NCBI RefSeq assembly: GCF_002278135.3 | Contig: NZ_CP029425.2 | Span: 3,386,001 to 3,450,000 of the forward strand | Origin: Bradyrhizobium ottawaense | Lineage (GTDB): Bacteria > Pseudomonadota > Alphaproteobacteria > Rhizobiales > Xanthobacteraceae | DNA length: 64,000 nt | Reading direction: 5' to 3' | Shown here: positions 59,788 through 64,000 of the stretch, piece by piece | Numbering within the stretch: position 1 is the first letter of the stretch | Layout of the letters: every line of letters begins with the position of its first letter | Notes under the pieces: model-generated | What the model was told of the DNA's origin: nothing | What the model saw: only the letters and a program-made list of their open reading frames with translations | Database searches by the model: none | Translations under genes and position numbers: made by a program

Positions 59788-60480
59788 ATGGACGCGACCA
59801 TCAAATCCATCCGCCCCAACATGCCCTCCGACCGGCAGCCCGAGAGCCGACCGGCCGAGCTTGATCCCGCCGAATTCCTCGCGGCCGCCGTCCGCGCCGA
59901 TCAGCCGCGCCCGGCGCGCGCCGAGGCCGAACAGGCGGTGAAGACGCTGCTCGCCTATATCGGCGAGAATACCGAGCGCGAGGGCCTGCTCGACACGCCG
60001 CGCCGCGTGGTCGAGGCTTTCGACGAGCTCTATCAGGGCTATCACCAATGCCCGGCCGAGGTGCTCGACCGCACCTTTGGCGAGACCGCGGGCTATGACG
60101 ATTTCGTCCTGGTGCGCGACATCGAGTTCACCTCGCAATGCGAGCATCACATGATGCCGTTCTACGGCAGGGCGCACATCGCCTATACGCCGGTGGAACG
60201 CGTCGTCGGCCTGTCCAAGCTCGCCCGCCTCACCGACATCTTCGCCCGCAGGCTCCAGACCCAGGAGCATCTGACGGCGCAGATCGCGGCTGCGATCGAC
60301 GAGGTCCTCAAGCCGCGCGGCGTCGCGGTGCTGATCGAGGCCGAGCATACCTGCATGTCGGTGCGCGGCGTCGCCAAGCATGGCGCCTCCACCTTCACCA
60401 GCCGCTTCACCGGCATGTTCCGCGACAACCCTGCGGAGCAGGCCCGTTTCCTGTCCCTGGTGCGAGGCCTGCAGCGCTGA
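59788..60480 (+). CDS. folE: GTP cyclohydrolase I
   Basis: The protein has 230 residues. Zinc ligands are the Cys in [20 protein letters not shown] and the pair in [14 protein letters not shown]. The substrate pocket includes [16 protein letters not shown] and [12 protein letters not shown], and the C-terminus is RFLSLVRGL. It converts GTP to 7,8-dihydroneopterin triphosphate, the first step of tetrahydrofolate synthesis. The N-terminal 25 residues are low-complexity and may be partly untranslated. It precedes hisI by 27 nt, so the two probably share a transcript, although the pathways differ. Confidence 0.96.
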   Translation: MDATIKSIRPNMPSDRQPESRPAELDPAEFLAAAVRADQPRPARAEAEQAVKTLLAYIGENTEREGLLDTPRRVVEAFDELYQGYHQCPAEVLDRTFGETAGYDDFVLVRDIEFTSQCEHHMMPFYGRAHIAYTPVERVVGLSKLARLTDIFARRLQTQEHLTAQIAAAIDEVLKPRGVAVLIEAEHTCMSVRGVAKHGASTFTSRFTGMFRDNPAEQARFLSLVRGLQR

Positions 60481-60507
60481 CCTCGCAAGTTAACGGCGAG
60501 GGTCGCT

Positions 60508-60930
60508 ATGTCCGCTCACTCCCATGAGATCGAGGAAGGGTTGTCCTTCCTCCCGCGCTTCGACGCGAGCGGCCTCGTGACTTGCGTCGCGACCGACGTC
60601 GCCACCGGTGATGTGCTCATGGTCGCGCACATGAACGAGGAGGCGCTGCGCAAGACGATCGCGACCGGCGAGGCCTGGTACTTCAGCCGCTCACGCAATG
60701 CCTTGTGGCGAAAAGGTGAGACCTCGGGTCAGACCCAGCGCGTGATCGAGATGCGGACCGATTGCGACCAGGACGCGGTCTGGATCCGTGTCGAGCAGAT
60801 CGGCGCGGCCTGCCACACCGGGCGGCGATCCTGCTTCTATCGCAAGGTCGAGGCCGAAGGCGGCGGGGCGAAGCTGGTCTTCGCCGATGCGGAGCGGCTG
60901 TTCGACCCGAACGCGGTCTACAAGAAGTAG
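60508..60930 (+). CDS. hisI: Phosphoribosyl-AMP cyclohydrolase
   Basis: The protein has 140 residues. The metal and catalytic signatures DCDQDAVWIRV and ACHTGRRSCFYR are complete, with RKGETSGQTQ, LVTCVATDVATGDVLMVAHMNEEALRKTI and AWYFSRSRNALW typical of the HisI domain. It opens the purine ring of phosphoribosyl-AMP in step 3 of histidine synthesis. HisE is not fused here, as usual in alphaproteobacteria where hisE sits elsewhere. It follows folE closely. Confidence 0.96.
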   Translation: MSAHSHEIEEGLSFLPRFDASGLVTCVATDVATGDVLMVAHMNEEALRKTIATGEAWYFSRSRNALWRKGETSGQTQRVIEMRTDCDQDAVWIRVEQIGAACHTGRRSCFYRKVEAEGGGAKLVFADAERLFDPNAVYKK

Positions 60931-60936
60931 CTCGCT

Positions 60937-61038
60937 GTCATTCCGGGGCGCACCGCAGGTGCGAGCCCGGAATCCCTTCAGCTACGCGCAATGCCTTATG
61001 GATTCCGGGCTCGCGCTACGCGCCCCCCGGCACGACAG
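60937..61038. repeat. Dispersed palindromic element
   Basis: Arms GCGAGCCCGGAATCC (60961-60975) and GGATTCCGGGCTCGC (61000-61014) are perfect 15-bp inverted repeats. The ends are GTCATTCCGGGGCGC and GCGCCCCCCGGCACGAC. It is a member of an intergenic repeat family I associate with Bradyrhizobium. Confidence 0.8.
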
Positions 61039-61049
61039 CGAGGGCCAAT

Positions 61050-61064
61050 TTAACCCCGCATTAA
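61050..61064. promoter_or_regulatory. CtrA-type box TTAA-N7-TTAA
   Basis: TTAA-CCCCGCA-TTAA is a perfect match 79 nt before the lytic transglycosylase start, just after the dispersed repeat. Confidence 0.55.
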
Positions 61065-61142
61065 CCATACCTGTCCCACGGTGAGACGACAGGCGCCGAA
61101 TTGCCGGCGCTGCTCAACGCCGCGCGGGGCGGGCACTTCATC

Positions 61143-62162
61143 ATGTCGGTCGACAATTCCAGTGCCACGCAGACGGCGGTTCTCGATCCGTCGCGGGCGC
61201 GCGTCGCCGGTGCGATCAAGCAGGCCTCGAATGTCTCCGGCGTCAGCTTCCAGTACATGCTGACCACCGCCAAGATGGAATCGGATTTCGATCCGACGGC
61301 GGGTGCAACGACGTCATCCGCGCACGGGCTCTACCAGTTCATCGACCAGACCTGGCTCGGCACGGTGAAGGAGGCGGGCCCCCAGCTCGGCTACGGCAAT
61401 TATGCCAACGCGATCTCCAGGACCACGTCGGGCGGCTACGCCGTCGACGATCCCGCGATGAAGCGGTCGATCATGAAGCTGCGCGACGATCCCGAGGCCG
61501 CCTCCAGCATGGCGGCGGCGCTGACGCAGTCGAACAGTTTCAAGTTGACGGGCCTGCTCGGGCGCAGGCCGAGCGACAGCGAACTCTACATGGCGCATTT
61601 CATGGGCGTCGGCGGGGCCGCGAAACTGATTGCCAATGCCGAGGACAATCCGCAAGCGGTCGGCGCGCGGCTGTTTCCCAATGCGGCATCCGCCAACCGT
61701 TCGATTTTTTATGCCAGGGACGGCCGCGCCCGCAGCGTCTCCGAAGTCTATTCGGTGCTGGACTCGCGCTATGCCAGCGCGGCCAATTCGAAAACGACCC
61801 GCAGCGCGATGGCGATGTATGGCGGCACGCCGTCGACCACGGAGGTTGCGAGCGCGAGCGGCGTGCAGCCGACCGCACCTGTCATCGACAACGCCGCCTA
61901 TCTCCAGACCTTCCCGAACACACGCGCGGTGACGCCCGTCAGTGCGACATCGCCGACGACGGTCGCGGACAATGCCCCGACCACGCCGGTGTTTCGTTCG
62001 ATCTATCAGCCCGGCGATGCCACGCAGCCGGTTTCGACCACGGTGCAGAAGCTGTGGGGCAACAACGCCTCGCTCACGTCAGTCGCATCCGCGACGCCGG
62101 ATGTGCGGCCGCCGCAGCCGCTCGATCTGTTCAGCGATCGCAGCGGCACGTTCTCGAGCTAA
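61143..62162 (+). CDS. Lytic transglycosylase (SLT-like) with repetitive C-terminus
   Basis: The protein has 339 residues from ATG 61143. The SLT-type lysozyme-like domain occupies about residues 25-150: SFQYMLTTAKMESDFDPTAGATTSSAHGLYQFIDQTWLG, with the catalytic Glu in KMESDF and the GLYQF motif. The rest is low-complexity Ser/Thr/Pro/Val-rich sequence without a clear domain. It cleaves the glycan strand of peptidoglycan with 1,6-anhydro ring formation. Like relatives, it may be exported by a specialised route or work at the division plane or flagellar base. A TTG at 61101 is the alternative start. A CtrA box precedes it. Confidence 0.85.
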   Translation: MSVDNSSATQTAVLDPSRARVAGAIKQASNVSGVSFQYMLTTAKMESDFDPTAGATTSSAHGLYQFIDQTWLGTVKEAGPQLGYGNYANAISRTTSGGYAVDDPAMKRSIMKLRDDPEAASSMAAALTQSNSFKLTGLLGRRPSDSELYMAHFMGVGGAAKLIANAEDNPQAVGARLFPNAASANRSIFYARDGRARSVSEVYSVLDSRYASAANSKTTRSAMAMYGGTPSTTEVASASGVQPTAPVIDNAAYLQTFPNTRAVTPVSATSPTTVADNAPTTPVFRSIYQPGDATQPVSTTVQKLWGNNASLTSVASATPDVRPPQPLDLFSDRSGTFSS

Positions 62163-62171
62163 TCGAGGTCT

Positions 62172-62304
62172 CGTGTCCCGGACGCGCCGCAGCGTGAAAC
62201 GCTGCTGCGCAGAGCCGGGACCCATGCCGCAGCAAATCATCCTGTCGGACATGGACTCCGGCTCAGCTCGCATCACTTCGTGCTGCGCTGCGTCCGGGGC
62301 ACGC
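62172..62304. repeat. Palindromic B/A repeat pair
   Basis: A B half (CGTGTCCCGGACGCGCCGCAG to GAGCCGGGACCCA) is followed by a diverged A half (GACTCCGGCTCAG to GTCCGGGGCACG), as in the 34.7-kb and 42.7-kb arrays, here within 10 bp of the transglycosylase stop. Confidence 0.65.
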
Positions 62305-62447
62305 AAGCCGAGCGCCTTTGTTCCCTTAACAAAACGTCAATAAAACCAGCCAGTTATGGTGAACGCTTTGTTAAGCGTCGTGGTTTATTTTGTGTTGCAG
62401 GTGACGAGCCGTCACCAATTTCGTTTGTTGTGTAAGCCGGAAGCAGC

Positions 62448-63623
62448 ATGATTGTTCGGCAGTTCATCAATTGGATCAGGACGGCGCCCGCCGGCGAGCG
62501 GGCCGAGGCCACACGGGCGTTGGCCCGGGCCTGGCTGATCTCAGACCTTTCGACAGACGACCGCATCGCCGCCGAAGGCGCGCTTCTGATGCAGCTCGAC
62601 GATCCCTCGCCGCTGGTGCGGCAGGCGATGGCCGAGGCCTTTGCGCGCAGCACGGATGCGCCGGCCTCGATCGTGCGGGCGCTGTCGGCGGACCAGCCGA
62701 CCGTCGCGCTGCCCGTGCTCGAACATTCCCCGCTGCTGATCGACGCCGATCTCGTCGACATCGTCGCGACCGGCAATGACGAGGTGCAATGCGCGGTCGC
62801 ACGCCGCATCGCGCTGCCGGTCTCGGTCTGCGCCGCCATCGCCGAAGTCGGCTGCGCGGCGGCCGCGTTGGAGCTGATCGAAAATCCCAACGCCGAGCTT
62901 GCGCCGTTCTCCTGGGATCGCATCGTCGAGCGCCACGGCCATCTCGCCGCGATCCGCGAGGCGATGCTGGTGCTGGACGATCTGCCGTCCGCAACCCGCG
63001 CCGCGCTGGTCGCGAAACTCTCCGAGACGCTGGCGCAGTTCGTCGTGGCGCGGAACTGGCTCAGCGCCGACCGTGCCGAACGCATCGCGCTCGAGGCGCG
63101 CGACCGCTCCACCATGAATATCGCATCGCGCTCGCGCGGCGAGGATATGCAGGGCCTAGTGCGACACCTGCGCATCACCGGCCAGCTCACGGCGGGTCTC
63201 ATCTTGCGCGCGCTGTTGTCGAGCAATCTCGACCTCTTCGACGCGGCGCTGGCCGAGCTTGCCGACCTGCCGCTGGCGCGCGTCACCGCGCTGCTGCACG
63301 ACCGCGGCGGCAACAGCCTGCACGCGCTGCTGCGCCGCGCCGGGCTACCCGAGGCGACGTTCGCGGCGTTCCAGGTCGCGCTCGATGCCTGCCACGAGCA
63401 GGGCTTCGTCGACAGCGACGACGGCGCGGTGCGGTTGCGCCGGCGCATGGTCGAGCGCGTGCTCACCCATTGCGAGACCGACCGCGGCGTCACCGAGCCG
63501 CTGATGGTCCTGCTGCGCCGCTTCGCCACCGAATCCGCGCGGGAGGAGGCAAGGCTGTTCTGCGACGAGCTGGTCGCGGACGATGCGATCGATCCTGTGT
63601 ATGGCGATCTGATCGCGGCGTAG
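62448..63623 (+). CDS. DUF2336 domain-containing protein
   Basis: The protein has 391 residues, all helical. HEAT/TPR-like helical pairs such as VRQAMAEAFARSTDAPASIVRALSAD, VALPVLEHSPLL and LLHDRGGNSLHALLRRAG run through it, and the DUF2336 region includes the C-terminal EEARLFCDEL. DUF2336 is common in alphaproteobacteria next to motility or cell-cycle genes; its function is unknown. The first 80 residues look like an additional short helical domain. GTTTGTTGTGTAAGCC precedes the ATG without a clear ribosome-binding site. A TTAACAAAACGTCAA near-CtrA box lies about 115 bp upstream. Confidence 0.8.
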   Translation: MIVRQFINWIRTAPAGERAEATRALARAWLISDLSTDDRIAAEGALLMQLDDPSPLVRQAMAEAFARSTDAPASIVRALSADQPTVALPVLEHSPLLIDADLVDIVATGNDEVQCAVARRIALPVSVCAAIAEVGCAAAALELIENPNAELAPFSWDRIVERHGHLAAIREAMLVLDDLPSATRAALVAKLSETLAQFVVARNWLSADRAERIALEARDRSTMNIASRSRGEDMQGLVRHLRITGQLTAGLILRALLSSNLDLFDAALAELADLPLARVTALLHDRGGNSLHALLRRAGLPEATFAAFQVALDACHEQGFVDSDDGAVRLRRRMVERVLTHCETDRGVTEPLMVLLRRFATESAREEARLFCDELVADDAIDPVYGDLIAA

Positions 63624-63631
63624 CGAGCTGC

Positions 63632-63747
63632 CGTAGGGTGGGTTAGCCCTGCGGCTGCGCGAAGCGCAGCTCGCAGGCGTAACCCACCTCTTTGCTTTCC
63701 ACGCAAACAGAGAAGTGGTGGGTTACGCTACGCTAACCCACCCTACG
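63632..63747. repeat. Inverted repeat between convergent genes
   Basis: Perfect 16-bp arms CGTAGGGTGGGTTAGC (63632-63647) and GCTAACCCACCCTACG (63732-63747), with an inner pair GTAACCCACC/GGTGGGTTAC. It is of the GTAGGGTGGG...AACCCACC kind common in Nitrobacteraceae intergenic DNA (memory, not searched). It may act as a bidirectional terminator. Confidence 0.8.
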
Positions 63748-63776
63748 ATTCTGATCGTGGTGATAGAGCCGAACCC

Positions 63777-64000
63777 TTACTCCGTCGGCGCGATGCTCGG
63801 CGCCAGGATCACTTCGAGATGCTCGGGGCGGTCGCGGTTGACGTGGGCGAGATAGTCGTCGGCGACCTTGCGCAGGCGGCGGCTGAGCTCGGCGGAGACG
63901 CTGATGCTGTCGAGCCTGGTGTTCTCGTGCACGATGGCGAGGATGGCGTTGATGTGGTGCGTGAACAGTTCGGCCGGCACCTTTTCCAGATCAGGCGCGT
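63777..64000 (-). CDS. Partial gene of unknown function at the right edge
   Basis: The minus-strand frame is open through the window end without a stop, so the start lies outside. The 74 visible residues read DLEKVPAELFTHHINAILAIVHENTRLDSISVSAELSRRLRKVADDYLAHVNRDRPEHLEVILAP, with a helical pattern. No family can be assigned from the fragment. A GTG at 63980 could be an internal start but there is no reason to prefer it. Confidence 0.55.
   Translation of the reverse strand, partial: APDLEKVPAELFTHHINAILAIVHENTRLDSISVSAELSRRLRKVADDYLAHVNRDRPEHLEVILAPSIAPTE

Noticed and set aside
1..64000. rRNA, tRNA, CRISPR arrays, intact insertion sequences or prophage
   Set aside because: I saw no tRNA-like cloverleaf or rRNA sequence, no regularly spaced repeat-spacer array, and no transposase or phage structural genes.

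Overview
The window looks like chromosome of a high-GC alphaproteobacterium, most likely Bradyrhizobium or a close relative in the Nitrobacteraceae. The evidence is the uniformly high GC of the third codon positions, the alphaproteobacterial gene families (DUF2336, BTLCP transglutaminase-like peptidase, CYTH-CHAD, PAS_5-type PAS protein, GrlR-like protein), TTAA-N7-TTAA CtrA-type boxes, and several families of dispersed intergenic palindromes that I remember from Bradyrhizobium genomes (memory only, not searched). There are no rRNA or tRNA genes, no CRISPR, no prophage and no intact insertion sequence. It is mostly ordinary core and soft-core chromosome with short operons on both strands.

Layout. 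1-2.7 kb: a leftward redox operon (molybdopterin oxidoreductase, 7Fe-type ferredoxin, ferredoxin-NADP reductase cut by the window edge), divergent from an AraC regulator. 3.8-9.4 kb: membrane proteins, a gamma-carbonic anhydrase, a HAMP/PAS sensor with no output domain, an Rmf-like microprotein and two small secreted glycine-rich proteins. 9.5-15.4 kb: a polyamine/opine-type ABC importer (ATPase, binding protein, two permeases) with an Asp/Glu/hydantoin-type racemase, divergent from a GntR/FadR regulator; the ATPase gene carries an apparent 1-nt frameshift. 15.5-24.3 kb: a FAD-Rieske oxidoreductase, a secreted amidohydrolase, a CYTH-CHAD (polyphosphate-type) protein behind a Pho box, a BTLCP protease, a double-PilZ protein and an MFS exporter. 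24.7-34.4 kb: alcohol dehydrogenase, DUF5680, VOC and cupin proteins, a metallophosphoesterase, a DEAD-box RNA helicase with a DbpA-type RNA-binding domain, a GNAT enzyme, a PF03640 secreted protein, a DJ-1/PfpI protein and a PAS protein.

34.5-43.3 kb contains the accessory-looking DNA: a CtrA box followed by a candidate small RNA, a GIY-YIG nuclease gene sitting inside a mosaic of 53-bp palindromic repeats, rhomboid, CBS and patatin genes, a quinone oxidoreductase/LysR pair, then 1.36 kb of non-coding repeats. 43.3-64 kb: a GGDEF-EAL protein, serine hydrolase, nitroreductase, HigBA toxin-antitoxin, thrS, two transporters, several secreted proteins of unknown function, yidD, a NifU-like scaffold, folE-hisI, a lytic transglycosylase behind a CtrA box, and DUF2336.

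How genes may work together: the first three genes form a plausible NADPH-ferredoxin-Mo enzyme electron chain. The ABC genes and racemase form one uptake/catabolic unit under the GntR protein. The c-di-GMP proteins (GGDEF-EAL, PilZ) and the CtrA-box genes (membrane protein at 4.8 kb, candidate RNA at 34.6 kb, lytic transglycosylase at 61.1 kb) fit cell-cycle or envelope control. The most unusual features are the repeat-embedded GIY-YIG gene, the Pho box on the CYTH-CHAD gene, the non-coding repeat block at 41.9-43.3 kb and the frameshifted ABC ATPase.
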